From Zonotrichia leucophrys gambelii (taxonomy: Eukaryota; Chordata; Aves; Passeriformes; Passerellidae): a DNA stretch of 64,000 nt. A model generated the notes under the pieces. That model was not told the origin of the DNA and ran no database searches. It worked only from the letters and a program-made list of their open reading frames with translations. Location of the stretch: positions 92,332,951 to 92,396,950 of the forward strand of contig NC_088172.1 of the NCBI RefSeq assembly GCF_028769735.1, in the 5' to 3' direction. The position numbers and the translations under genes are program-made. Shown here in pieces: positions 49,256-61,068 of this stretch. Each line of letters starts with the position of its first letter. The stretch's first letter is position 1.

Positions 49256-49477
49256 TCAAGCTAGCATGGAACTAGTGGATAACAGTGGCTTCGGATCAAA
49301 ATGCATTTTCCCAGTGAAAGCAATTTTGCTGAATTTAGACTCTTTAATTTCAGCAATACTCATCAGAGGCTCTTCATCCTGATTACAATGTTCATCTCCA
49401 AAAGCACTATTTCCACAGAAGTGCTGATTAATGTTATCACACCAACAAGGTTTCAGAAATGAAAACACTCTGGAGAA
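49256..49477 (-). other. Possible coding exon, minus strand, unidentified
   Basis: On the minus strand a pyrimidine tract ending CTTTTCTCCAG (about 49478-49488) looks like a splice acceptor. It is followed by about 73 open codons to a TGA at 49256. The peptide includes FGDEHCNQDEEPLM and ESKFSKIAFTGKMHFDPKP, an acidic/basic mix that looks less random than neighbouring frames. No donor site or family match is seen, so if real it would be a last exon or a decayed remnant. No ATG begins the frame; GTG at 49468 is only an in-frame codon. Low confidence. Confidence 0.2.
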
Positions 49478-49488
49478 AAGTTGTCAAA

Positions 49489-50564
49489 ATCCCATCACCT
49501 CAAGATGACTGCAGTTGCAAGGGAACCCCTGAGCTACAGGATGGGAACTCCTTCCTAATCCCAGAGGACTCAAGATGATCTCTATGATTCCCTGGATGGC
49601 AGATACCTTCAGGCAGAATTCTGTGACCAAGCTTTCTTCAGATAAAGCACCACTTTTGTCCTGGCAGCTCCACTGGCCTGGGTGAATCTGGTCATGGCTT
49701 CACATCAGGGGAAGAAATCAAAATATGGTATCTCCTTTCTAGTCAGGACAAAGGAGTATCAGGCCATGAGCAAACTGTAAAGATGAGAAATTTCTGAAAT
49801 TCACAATATTCAACCATTCAGGGCTCCAAAATCTCCTCTGGTTGCAAGGAAGATTGGCAGAGCTCTGCTAGTGACTTTCAGTGGTGGCTGAACCAGACCT
49901 TCCTCTGGGTGGTTTGCTGTGATTAGAAGTGTGAATCTCCTTTCTGTTTGCCTTTCTCTTGCCTTCATCCATCAGAAGACTGTGAACATTTTGAAACCTT
50001 CGACTGTTGTGTTACTACACTTCTGTCATGTTTGCTTCTGTTTTCTGGGACAGGTGCTGTTTCTTTTTTGCCATAGCAGTTTTGCCATGTGCATCACTAG
50101 TGAGAAAAATAGCTGCTTTCCCTCACTGCATTGTAGCTGTACCCAGAACCCAGCAGAATCAGACACTTCTGTCATAAGTGCCTCCATACCTCCAGTGACA
50201 GACAGAAGTTGCCCCAAAGAGACACAGCAGCAGAAAACAAACTTACTCCATTTCTGCTTTGCACAGGAATGAACAAGAACAGAACAAGATCAAACCCAGT
50301 TTCTGCTTGCAGACTGAGGTCCCAGATGCTAATGCACCAGGTAGATGTGAAGATCTGAGGAGATTTCCATAGGAAACCCTTTCCCTGCACTGTCCTTGTG
50401 TGTTGGCTGAATAAACTGGACTGCAGGATCAGCCAGGGCCTGAGGCTATGAGCTGGGCAGGGTTTGTAGGCAGGGACAGGGAGTTGGACCAAGCCAGCAA
50501 TTCAGCAGGAAAGCCATGCAGAGCAGAACCTTGGTCTTGCCACTTTTTGCAGGTTGAGAATGAT
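49489..50564. other. No recognisable gene or repeat
   Basis: AT-rich to mixed DNA with frames up to 117 codons (49919-50272) on both strands, none recognised. Confidence 0.5.
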
Positions 50565-51402
50565 TTTCTTTAATTACCCAGACTCATACAAATTAGACAT
50601 TTTAGAGAGATGGGCAATCACCAACCATATGAAGTTTAACAAGGGCAAGTGATGGATTCTGCACCTGGGATGGGGCAGCTCCGGATGTACAGCCTGGGGA
50701 ATGAGAGGCTGGAGAGCAGAGCCATGGAAAGGGACCTGGGATCCTGGTCCATGGCAAGGTGAACATGAGCCAGCAGTGCCCTGGCAGCCAGGAGGGTGAC
50801 CTGTGTCCTGGGGACATCAGGGACAGCATCCCCAGCCAGGCAAGGGAGGGGATTGTCCTGCTCTGCTCTGCACTGGGGCAGCCTCACCTCCAGTGCTGGG
50901 GGCAGCTTTGGGTGCCATGGTATAAAATAGACATTAAAGTACTAGAGAGTGTCCAAGGGAGGCCACAAGGAAGGTGAAGGAAGCCGTGTGAGGAGTGGCT
51001 GAGGTCACTTGGTCTGTTCAGCCTGGAGAAGAGGAGTGGAAACCTCAGTGGGGTTTTCAACATCCTCACTGGAGCAGGTGGAGGGGCAGGTACTGATTTC
51101 TTCTCTCTGGTGTCCAGTGACAGGATGTGAGGAAAAGGCATGCATCTGAGTCAGGGAAGCTTTGTGTTGGATATCAGGAAAAGTTTCTTCACCTGGAGGG
51201 TGGCTGGCACTGGAACAGGCTCCCCAGGGCAGTGGTCACAGCACCAAGCCTGGCAGAGTTCAAGAAGCATTTGGACTATAATCTCAAGCACAGGGTGTGA
51301 CCCCTGGAGTGTCCTGCACAGGGCCAGGAGCTGGACTCGATGACCCTGATGGATCCCTTCCAACTCCACATATTCTGTGACCCTGTGGTTCTATGAATTT
51401 AA
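50565..51402 (+). mobile_element. CR1 LINE, longest copy in the window, 3' 840 bp, plus strand
   Basis: A long plus-strand CR1 segment. It starts near AGAGAGATGGGCAATCACC, continues through CTGCACCTGGGATGGGGCAG and GTCTGTTCAGCCTGGAGAAG to TCAAGAAGCATTTGGAC. It ends in AGCTGGACTCGATGACCC, CTTCCAACTCCACATATTC and the 8-bp-like terminal repeats ending GTTCTATGAA near 51398. It covers the reverse-transcriptase C-terminal region and 3' UTR. Reading frames are broken, so it encodes nothing functional. 5'-truncation at about 50565 is typical for CR1. Confidence 0.88.
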
Positions 51403-53932
51403 GAGAACAGGGTGGTATTTGGGCAGCACACAGGAGAACCAGAGAGGAGGAAGGTGAAGAAGTGGCTTATACCACAGTAGTGGTTAGGGAAGAAAATAAA
51501 AGTGTGGTGATTCTCCCCAGGTCCCTCAGGGGCAGCTGGACAAAATTCCTGTGCACTGTACAACCAGCAGCTCCTGTTTGCCAAGACCCGCTGCAGGTAT
51601 GAATTTTTGCTCCTAGGCTGACCTTTGATGTCGTGTTTGCAGATCTCCCTTGATGATCACAACGAGAAAATGAGAAACAAAGGGACTGTTTAATGCAGAA
51701 TGTTCCCTCGCTGGTAACCAAGTGTGCTGTCCTTTACAGACTGTTTGTCTCTGTTTGTGCTATTGTACCAGGGTTTCTTGGCTCGCCTCGCATAGTTTCC
51801 GTGGTGCGTTGGGTTCTTTTGAAGCAGATTGTGTTACATAAAGCAGCTCGGTTTGGTGGCGTTTGAATGGTGCCACCGTCCCGCTGCCCTGTGCTCTGGG
51901 CAGCGATGTGATATGGGAGGGAGATGATATGGAAAGGAGATGCTGCTCCTGTCACAGCTCCGAGCAGACTCAGAGGCTTTTATCAGGCAAATGATGGGGC
52001 TATCAGCACCTGATCAGGTGTACAAGGCTGCAGCCCCTCATGACAGCCTGCTCTAGGCAAACAAATTAAAAATAAAATTAAAAAAAAAATAAAGGAGAAA
52101 GGCGGGAGAATTTTTTTTTCTCCTTGCTTGGCAATCAGCAGTTTCTTTTTTTTTCCAGATGTGGTTTTCGAGTTTCAGATGACAACCCAAATATTTTCAC
52201 TGAAAGCAAAACTCTTAGGGAAACCCTCTGTCTCCTTTACCTTTTTTTTTTTCAACAGGCAAGACTTTCAACAAAATTGTTGAGCACATCCAGCATTAAA
52301 ACATTGTCTGGATCCTCTGCTTGCTTCTGCTGGCTGGGAGTCTGGCCTGTTGAGACCTGAGGTTTCTAGCAGAGAATTTCAAAATTGTAATTTCTCTGAT
52401 GTTTTAAATAAATGTAGGCAGCTGTCTGAGCCATACATCTCATCCTAGCCAAAATATTGTTCATTCCAAGTGGATTTGCTCCATTATAAGTTGCCTACAA
52501 ATAATTTTTAAAAGTGACAGTGTTTCTTAAATTATCTTAGCTCTTTAAATATTGAAATGCATCAAATATTAATGCTGAGCAATTCAGAGTATCCTCAGTC
52601 CTGGTTCCTGCAATATTCTGATCAGCATTAGAGCCATGTTCTGCCAGCTCTGGGATCTGAAGAGGGGTCCTACCCAAGGGAAGGGCATGACCACCACCCC
52701 CAGGAGCTGGTGCCCTGCCTCAGGGGTGTTTTTGGAAGGGGGAGATGGGGAAGGCCAAAGAGCTGGGCTGGTTCCAGCAGGAGGGAAGCCAAGGAGTGAG
52801 CAGGCACAAGCAGAGCCAGGAGCAAACATGGACTGGTGCAGGCACCATCCAAACATGCTGCTGGTGGCATGTCTGGCCCCAAGGCCAGCAGAGCAAGCCT
52901 GGAGTGAGCTGGGACCCCCAGACCCAAGCTCGTGGGATTTTCAGCTCCTGTTTGGCCATAGAGCCCTCAAAGTTCCATGCAAATTGAAGCCCATGTAGCT
53001 GTTTTGGAATTCATGAATACCACAGTGCTGTGATCCTCATCTCTCCACCTGCAGAGGCAGCTCTGTCAGAACACAAGGAAGTGTGAGATATAAAAAAGCA
53101 CTGTATGAGGATTTGGCATGTCACAGCTGGAAAAGCTGCACCTGCAGAAGCCCGAGTTCAAATGAACACTGATAATATCAGAGCAGCTCGTCCTTTCCTC
53201 GCAGCAGAAATCCCAGAACAAAATTCATGTCTTCTCTTTTATAAGCTGAGGAGAAGGTGTGACTCAGCTGCCTGAGGTACCTCATCTGGGAATGCTGATA
53301 TGCCATTCTGCAAGCACGTTCCCAGGCTGGTGTCCCGTGGAAGGGAGCCGGGGAGGTGAGAGAGGCTCCCTGACTTCTGTACTTACAGCTCCCATCCAGG
53401 AAAAGGGAATTTTCACAACTTGTTCATCAGCACGTTTTCTGCATGGCAGACTGCCCCAAACTCTGATCCTCAGCAGTGCCACAAGGCTGGCAGCCAAGCA
53501 GATGAATTGTCAGGGAATCAGCAAGAGGGTTTTGATGGATTCCCTCCTTCCTCGCTCCCACCCCACCTCAGCTCACCCCGTGGCATTTGAGGCTCAGCAA
53601 AATCAACATGTTCCTCTGGAACATTTCAACTTTGACTAATCAGGAGAGTTTCTGACAGAAAAATGTTCCACTGGAAAATTTTTGACCAGCACTAATTAGC
53701 ATTTTTTCTATTAGCTTTGTCCTGAAGGCACAGTAATTTATGCCTTGGTGAAATAAACAATCACTAAGAATTGGACACTCCCCAGGTTCAAGGCATATTT
53801 GCTTACCCTAAACAGAAAAAGTCTTATTTGCTTGCAAAACTTTACATACTTAACACAAGGAAAGAATGACTGCCTGACTTTCTTGTGCTTTACCTGGGCA
53901 CAGGCCCAACTGCATTTTAATCACTTTGCTTT
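51403..53932. other. No recognisable gene or repeat
   Basis: Mixed DNA. The stretch at 52620-52980 is GC-richer with overlapping frames (up to 120 codons) on both strands, not recognised. A/T homopolymers occur at about 52079-52090, 52110-52120 and 52240-52251. Confidence 0.5.
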
Positions 53933-53958
53933 AAAAAAAAAAAAAAAAAAAAAAAAAA
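53933..53958 (+). repeat. Poly-A tract, 26 nt
   Basis: Uninterrupted run of 26 A. No retroposon body recognised to its left. Confidence 0.9.
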
Positions 53959-54174
53959 GGGTAAGTAGTGGATTTTCACTTGCAGAGCAGTAAGGTTCAA
54001 ACAACACTGGAAAAAAGCCATGGATGTGGAAAAAGAGCTGAACCACACTCAGAGAGCTTGAAGGTAGGCACAAGAAACAAGAGGAAGACAGAAAATGTCA
54101 CAGGTGCCCTAGGAGTTCAGATTTCCTTGCTATTCCTCTACCATATGGTTATATCCTAAACTGAATTTCTCACT

Positions 54175-54300
54175 GAACCACAGGATAATTAAGGCTGTGA
54201 GGGACCTCTGGGGGTCCAGCCCCTGCTCAGGGCTGGGCTGGCTTCCACATTAGATCAGGTTGCTCAGAGCTGTGTCCAGCTTTCCCTGTGCATAATGCCA
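54175..54300 (-). mobile_element. CR1 LINE 3'-end fragment, minus strand, diverged
   Basis: ACCACAGGATAATTAAGGC is followed by 'GAGGGACCTCTGGGGGTCCAG' and 'GGCTTCCACATTAGATCAGG', then 'TTGCTCAGAGCTGTGTCCAG', matching the order of a reversed CR1 3' end. About 125 bp remains. Confidence 0.75.
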
Positions 54301-55380
54301 CATAAATGCACCTGAGCTACACATCTGAATGCACTGAAGGCTGCCCATCCATCCCTTTTCCCCAGAAAGCCTTCATTTTGGAGCCCTGTGCAAGGCAAAT
54401 GCAGGATGACAAGTCCCTGGCGGTCTCTGGGAAGCGGCTGCGAATGCTGGGCAGATGGTGCAGCCTTTGCTGCAGTGAGAATACAGCTACAGGGTCTCCC
54501 AGGAAAGCAGGCAGCTATATTTAAATCACTCTTACGAAATCCACATTGATATTCATAAAAGACACTTCAACACCTCTTTGGTGGCTCCAAACTGCAGCAC
54601 ACAGCCTGGGGAAGAGCACACGTGTTTCTGAGGACCAAGGCCTGCTTTCATTTTGTGGCTACAGCATTGATAGCAGCAGGCAGAGAGGACAGAGAGCACA
54701 AAATAGCTCAGCCTCCTGGAGAACAATCCTGGACAATAAGCATCTAAATGCTATGGAAGAGCCTGGGGAGGCTCTGGAACGGGACTCAGGTGTTGGGGGG
54801 CTCTCCAGGCTTCAGCAGGTGAAGCCCACCACCCTCACCTGTCACAGACACAGGTCCTGGTCCAGCCCTGCATCCACCAGCACTCCTGCAAGTCCAGCTG
54901 GTGCCAAGCCTGGCAGAGCTGTGATGTCCCCTGCATGTCTCACCACAAAGATGGACTTTATCCCCCTGGTCTGCTTTTCTGGGGAGGAGGAGGGAAGTCA
55001 GTGGGCACAGAGGTCAAAGGTGCTTTATTTCCATCTCCCTGAGGCCCTCTCGGTGCTTGGCAACACTGCTGTCTGCTCTTTCTTTTGCTTCAGGAAAATG
55101 CCTTTCACCTTATCACCACCCTGATACAGACTTCACCTCTCCCAGCAGGGAAGAATGGAAAAACCTCTCACGGAAAATCTGAGAAGCTCTTTGGCCTCTC
55201 TCTGTGGGGAGCAGAGTTTAAAGGGGGTGGTGTCACCCATCTGGAGGGTGACAAGGCCACTGTGCCAAAAGGCAGATCAAAGCCAGAAAACAGCCTACTC
55301 CCTTGTCCTTGTAGCTACTGAAATTCTGAGTGCAGCTTTGTCATGTTATTCTCAAAGCCACCTAGGTTTTTCTTTGGCAC
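54301..55380. other. No recognisable gene; 192-codon frame at 54546-55124
   Basis: The frame at 54546-55124 (plus) is one of the two longest in the window. It is rich in Ser, Thr, Pro and Arg, has no signal peptide or domain I can recognise, and is probably fortuitous. No promoter or splice structure supports it. Confidence 0.45.
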
Positions 55381-55408
55381 TGAAAACCACAGACACCTGT
55401 GGTTTTCA
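55381..55408. repeat. Perfect 12-bp inverted repeat, 4-nt loop
   Basis: TGAAAACCACAG at 55381-55392 pairs exactly with CTGTGGTTTTCA at 55397-55408 around an ACAC loop. A separate 16-bp perfect palindrome, CACTCACATGTGAGTG, lies nearby at 55539-55554. Confidence 0.9.
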
Positions 55409-57289
55409 ACAATTTCCCTCATGGAAAGGAGGACACATGCAATGAACTGAGGTTTTTCTCGTCTTAGCCCATTTTTTGTTGGCCTTTAGACCTCCTAGGA
55501 GCAATACCTAAAGCCAAGACATTTGTGAGATGCAAATACACTCACATGTGAGTGCCAAACCTTGTTTATTTCTTGTGCTGCTTCATGGCAGCTTCATGTC
55601 CATATGTGGGCAACCTAGTAAAGCATAGAATGAAGATCACATGAGTAACCCCAGGGGAATCAGAAGTATTATTCAATATTTAAAATTAAGCAGGAATTTA
55701 AACACTTTGCTGAATCATGTTCTCATTTGCATTAGAACACAGACCTCCTGAGTCACCAGGTGTGTCTAACATGCAATGGTGATATTCCTGTTCAAGCACC
55801 TTCCCAGGATGAGATGGCTCCTGCTCTTGAAAGGCTGGAGAAACTCCAGGGCAAACTTCCAGAAGGAATTTTTTTCATCCCATCCCTCTGCACAACCCCA
55901 GACAACAGGGGTCTGTACGCAATACAGCCACTTGGAAAATGTACTGAAAACTGGAGGGTTTCCTTTGTAACTACTTATCTTTTCCAGACTCCTTTTGCTG
56001 CCTGTTGCACTCTTCCATTGGCCTTCAGTTTGCTCTGGGATGTGTTCCCAGAGAGGCTGTCTGCTCTGAGTGCTGGGGAGATGCTGGGAATCTCCTCAGA
56101 TCCCCATTTATACACACACTCCCATGCACATTCCCTCCACTTTCTGAGACAGCAAACAGCAGGAGTCAAATATGACACTTGAAGAGGCATTTCTACTTGG
56201 GCAATTTGTTAATGTAGAAAATGTAGTTTATCATTAATTGTAAAGGTGGAGCTGGTGAGCTCTTTAAAAACTTCTCTTCCGCCTGGTGTTCAACAGATGT
56301 TTAGGAAAAAACCTCAAACAGTCAAGGTCATTGGTGTGTGGGAATATACAAGGAATTTTCATATCCTGCAATGAATCAAAGCCACCATGTTTGAGGATGC
56401 CATTTTCCATGCAAGTGCCCAAATAGGAACATCTATTATATATAGGAATATCTATAGGAACATCTATTCAGCCTTAGATATCTCAAGTCTCTCTGAATAT
56501 GGCTTTTATCAGTTTTCTTTCATCCAGAGAGCCCACTATGAAGCAATTGATTAGCTCACTAATATATTTTCTACTCCCAGCTGCCACTATAACAAACAAT
56601 AATAAAGACATTATTTAGTGTTTCCCTTTCACTGGAGCCCTTAACATTTCCATTTGCACAGCAAAGATTACAAAGGGCAGAGTTAAGGGTAATTATATGA
56701 GTTCTTTCCTGACCTGTGCCACAGGGCTCCCTCCCATATTTGTTCTTTATCAGCCCTTTCTGAAACTGAAATCGAGGAAGCAGGAAAGTACCTAGAAAGA
56801 CAGGGAAAAGAGCAAGGAGTGATTTATTCATAAATAGATCTGCAGGAAGCTTCCAAACTGCAGCTTCTCTCTTCAGAGTTTCAGGCATGTCCCACGGTGG
56901 CTACTGTAATATCAGAGGAATGCTTACTCCTGCTACTGCTGCTAATCTGGGAGCAGTCACGTGGCTCAGCTGTATTCTCTCTCTCCAAAAATTTGACTTT
57001 TAACCTTCCTTTGCTACAGACATGATGTATATTGCTTTGACATGATTCCAAGTAGCAAACATGCAAAACTCTGACCTATAAGCAAAGCAAATGGAAAAAA
57101 AAAAAAGATATTTATGAGAATAAAATTATGTGAGCCTGCGGGAAGGGGAGAGAAAAATCTGCCTGGGTCATTTCTGTTTGCTTTCCCCTAGGAATAACTT
57201 TGGGAAAAACAGCAAAATGTTAATCTGTGGAGAAGGAAAAAAAGAAAAGGTGTCCTGAGGTGCAATTAAAAAAAAAAAAAGAGAGACGG
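55409..57289. other. No recognisable gene or repeat
   Basis: Nothing identified apart from the palindrome at 55539-55554, an imperfect AGGAACATCTATT echo at 56426-56468 and A-runs at about 57095 and 57269. Frames are no longer than 140 codons. Confidence 0.5.
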
Positions 57290-57370
57290 CAGCAAATGTA
57301 ATTATTTATTCGCGCTCATTTACGTGTCAGATGAAGCTGAAAGCTGCCAGATAGCTTCTTTTCGACAGCT
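57290..57370. promoter_or_regulatory. Candidate conserved noncoding element
   Basis: AT-rich with isolated preserved CpGs (TATTCGCGCTC, TTACGTGTC, TTTTCGACAG) and a homeodomain-like GTAATTATTTATT core. The choice is visual; conservation is untested. Confidence 0.2.
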
Positions 57371-59569
57371 TGGAGTTACTGTTGGGAACAGATCCATGTA
57401 TGGAAGCGAAAGCAGAAAAGCATAGATAAGCTGAGATCCAGCTATGCAAACCATCTTTAGAGACACTTAAAGGACAAGCACCCCAGCTCCTTTCTTTCTG
57501 GTAAATATAGAGACACTATCATATGAGGGCTTTTTTCCATTCTGCATGGCCCACAACTGCTGAGCCTCGGCTGGGGTAAGTGGAGAGCAACTCAGGCATT
57601 TCTTGGGAACACCTGGGGATTCGGTTGGACTGACATCCTGGGAAAAGCCATAAATCTGGGGCGATGGGATGGCTCCAAGAGCTGGATAATGGTTAAGCTC
57701 TCTGAGTAGGAAACATGACATATAACAGCCCTGCCGCTGGAGGGACAGAAACTTCCCAAGGGTCTGAAGGAGGCCGGAGAAAAATGTTGGAAAACAAGAG
57801 TTTTATCACTCAAGAAGTGGATTCACAGACTGGGTGATGATAGAGCTTCAGTGGGCAGGAGGGATCAGTGGTGGTTGCCAGTGTCAGAGTCTCTCTGTGT
57901 TTCTATTTTAAAAAATTCATTACAAAAGTCAAGGGCTTTTTCTTCCCTGCTCTGCGCTACTTTCGTTTTGAGAAACATGTTTCACTTGGGTTGAGCTGAC
58001 TGGACATGAAGAAGAGCTCATTGTAAACGACTGTTGTTTTTCTTGGCACTTAAAAGGCAGTTTCCCAATGTTTCTCTGTAGATTTGAGGTTGATTACATC
58101 CTGTGCAAGGATTTTTGGTTCAGTTTAACTGCCATTACAGTGTTGTGAAAGCCAGCTCCAGCGAAAACAGCTGTGTGCTGTTGTGAATATTTCCAAAGTA
58201 CTGAAGTAATAGGTCTCCTTCAAACTAGCACAGAAATGTGTCAGCTCTGGGAATTGGGCACTGTCACAGAAACAGAGCATAGCCTTGGCAGAGAGGCTTT
58301 CTTCACCAAGTGTTTTGTTAAAAGGACACAAAAAAAGCTTATTATTTTTATTTTAAGCCTTGGCTTAAAATCTGGCTGGTATATGGTGGTACAGTTAAAC
58401 ATGAGTTTTTTCTATAAATGCTAGTGAATGGCTTTGGGTTAACATTTCATGTGTTTTCAGGTGTTACAATATTGTATTCATAGTCCCACTGCAAAGTTCT
58501 AGGTAAAGCATTGTCATTTTTCAGGTGGTTAATAGACTGGAAAAAAACCATCAGAGCAGGTGAAGTGAAATTATACAGAAAGAACTGAAAATAATATCAG
58601 GAGTATTACTGAAATTGTAAGAGATTTCCAGAGATATGAAGGATGATTGTAAAGGGAAATCACTAGACCACAAATGTCATAAACATTTCCATTCATGAAT
58701 GAAAATGCCTTCCCTTGTCCTTACATAAGAGGAACATAATGGAAGTGTTTGCTTGTAACCCCATAGTAGAGTCTGCAGTTGAAAGGGCCAATGCCCTCAT
58801 CCTCCCTTATTTGGCCAGCATCTCCACAGATATTCCCACTTTCCTCAGCTTTCACCCTCACTGAAATACACATCTTGTCTTTGTCTGGTTTCCTTTGTCT
58901 GTGCTAGGCAAACTTTGATTCTTTTGAGAGGTACCTTTTAAACATGTGCCACCTGCCTACAGGAATGCTAAGACAGAAATCAATCTTTAAATAATTGGGG
59001 TCAATAGATAGCTTTTAAATTGCTAGTGAGTCACTAACCAATAAACCTTTTAGCTGCTAATGCTATGAAATAACATTTCTGCATTTCATTCTTACTCAGA
59101 TTTCTTCCATTTTCTATTGCATATGGTCCTGGTTCATAGGTTGCGGTGAATATAAATGTGAATGTAAATATGCTGATATAAAAAATTTCTTCCTCAATTT
59201 TTCCTTTTTCTCCCCACCTCCCTTCCCCAGATTGAGAGCTTTCCCTTCCCCAAGAGACACAAGACCAGCTGATCCGTGTGTGGTGTTACCCGACAGCTGT
59301 GCTGGGCAGGCCAGGAGCAGGATGGCAGGATGGAGCTGGAAAAGCTGGGAAAGCTTATTTAATTTGCTGTTTCCATTCGGTGCAGGGCCTGGGGCAGTGA
59401 GGCCTGGCAGACAAAGCCCTGGTGGCATGAGTCATCTCTTGGTTGCCAGCCCCAAGGCAGACTGCCCTTTGTGCCCCCCTCCCTCTGTCAGGAGCATTTG
59501 CAGGCATTAGCGTTATCTGTAATACTTATTGCTGTTATCAGTGTGCTGGCTGCTGTTAATATTTACTAT
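57371..59569. other. No recognisable gene or repeat
   Basis: AT-rich, single-copy-looking DNA. Frames are at most about 105 codons and not recognised. Confidence 0.5.
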
Positions 59570-59910
59570 CGATTAGCCACGGGTACCGCTGGGATGTGTT
59601 CATCCCCCTGTGTGCAGCGGGTGGGATGTCACCGAGAGACCCCAGAGTGAGCACAAAGAGCCCCAGGAGCATCGGTGATGGTATCACTGACATCTTTCAC
59701 CAGTGACTCGTCATTGGGAGCGCTGCAGCCTCCGAGCATCCGCCCGAGGTCCTCCCACGCTCCATCCCCTGCCAGAGTGCAGCTGGAGAGGGGGAAGGGG
59801 GAGCTCTGCTCTTCCTCACCATCAGCCTCAGCACGGCTCACTCGGGGCAGCACAAACGCGGCAGTGAAGGAACAGGCACAAAGCTGATGTGCCTATTCCT
59901 GTCCTCGCCC
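59570..59910. promoter_or_regulatory. CpG-enriched pocket
   Basis: By hand I count about 18 CpGs in 340 bp, dense for this window outside the LTRs, with the tightest cluster at 59700-59760. The composition is GC-rich. It may be a small CpG island or orphan regulatory element; no transcription start or gene is evident nearby. Confidence 0.35.
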
Positions 59911-61037
59911 CGGTGGCACCTGGAGGGAGCAGGAATATGTCCTGTGTCTCATGAAAGGAGCCAAGGCACACAGGAGTTCTAGATGCACTGGTGGCTTGTG
60001 TCTTTAAAGACACCTTTGTGGCTTTAAAAAAATAAAGCCAAACACACCTGGGTTTCAGAGAAGACATCTGAAGAAAGCCTTTGCACCAGGCATCCAGTCA
60101 GTCCCAAATTCAGACTTCTGTGTGAGAAGGCAAAACCACCTTTGTGGTTTACAGCGTGCCCAGGAAGAGAGCATCCCCAAAGAGAAATCAGCAAGCAGAG
60201 CTACAGCCTGAATTCATTCAGTAAGGATTTTGCAAACTGGCTCTGACTTGAAGTAAGCCCACTGCACATTCTCCTCCTCCAGACACCTCAGTGTTTTTAT
60301 GGAAGGATGGTGTTTGGGCACCATCTCTGTCTTTTCTCTAGGAAGTCAGAAGATTGGAGCACATTCTGAGGACACACTGACAGACTGCTCCACTTCTCTG
60401 GCCAGATACACATTCCTGCCCATGTCCCAGCAAAATGGGCTGTTTGCAGTGGCTCTGCCTGCTCCCAGCCTAGAAACCTGCAGACCCATTTGCAAATTGA
60501 AATCTGATTTGGCCCAGGAATTGAGACCTCTTCAAAAAAAATCTGAAAATGTCCAGCTCTCTTCTTTGGTTTTCTCACAAAAACATAATCTTCCTATTCT
60601 TACAGGAGGAGGAAACAACATGACAGCTTTTAGTAGTGGTGGTGTTTTCTGACAATTTACAAATAAAGCAGAGAATTTATGAGTGGACATTCATTCCAGA
60701 GCTGATACTTTGGGGAGCTCACTATTATTCTGGCAGCATATAGGGGAAAAACAGCAACAATGCAGTAAATCTGGACGTCTTCAAAACTCAGTTTATTCCT
60801 ATTTAGGGCTCCAGCCATCACTGTTATCTAATCATAAATGTATTCTCATTGCATGGGGTCACTGCAGGGCAAAGCTTAAGTTATTTTGATTTCCATTCTT
60901 CAATATATTTGGATTTCTCTTATATTTAATGCTGAACTTCCTCCTGAGTTTGGGATGTTTGTTTTTAGGATCTTTCCCAAGTCCTTGGAATGCTGAACTC
61001 TGACGTTGCTATCATAAAATGCAGGTTTCCATTTGTG
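59911..61037. other. No recognisable gene
   Basis: Mixed DNA without a recognised gene or repeat up to the inverted repeat beside the homopurine tract. Confidence 0.5.
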
Positions 61038-61068
61038 ATGTCTCTGGCTGAGTCTTTTCCAGAGACAT
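61038..61068. repeat. Perfect 10-bp inverted repeat abutting the homopurine run
   Basis: ATGTCTCTGG at 61038-61047 is the reverse complement of CCAGAGACAT at 61059-61068, with an 11-nt loop. Its right arm touches the first base of the purine run. Confidence 0.85.

Noticed and set aside
53933..53958. Poly-A tract as the tail of a retroposed sequence
   Set aside because: Upstream 200 bp resembles no known transcript or SINE and no target duplication was seen.
54546..55124. 192-codon plus-strand open frame
   Set aside because: No recognisable domain, low-complexity Ser/Thr/Pro/Arg composition, no splice or promoter support; likely chance.
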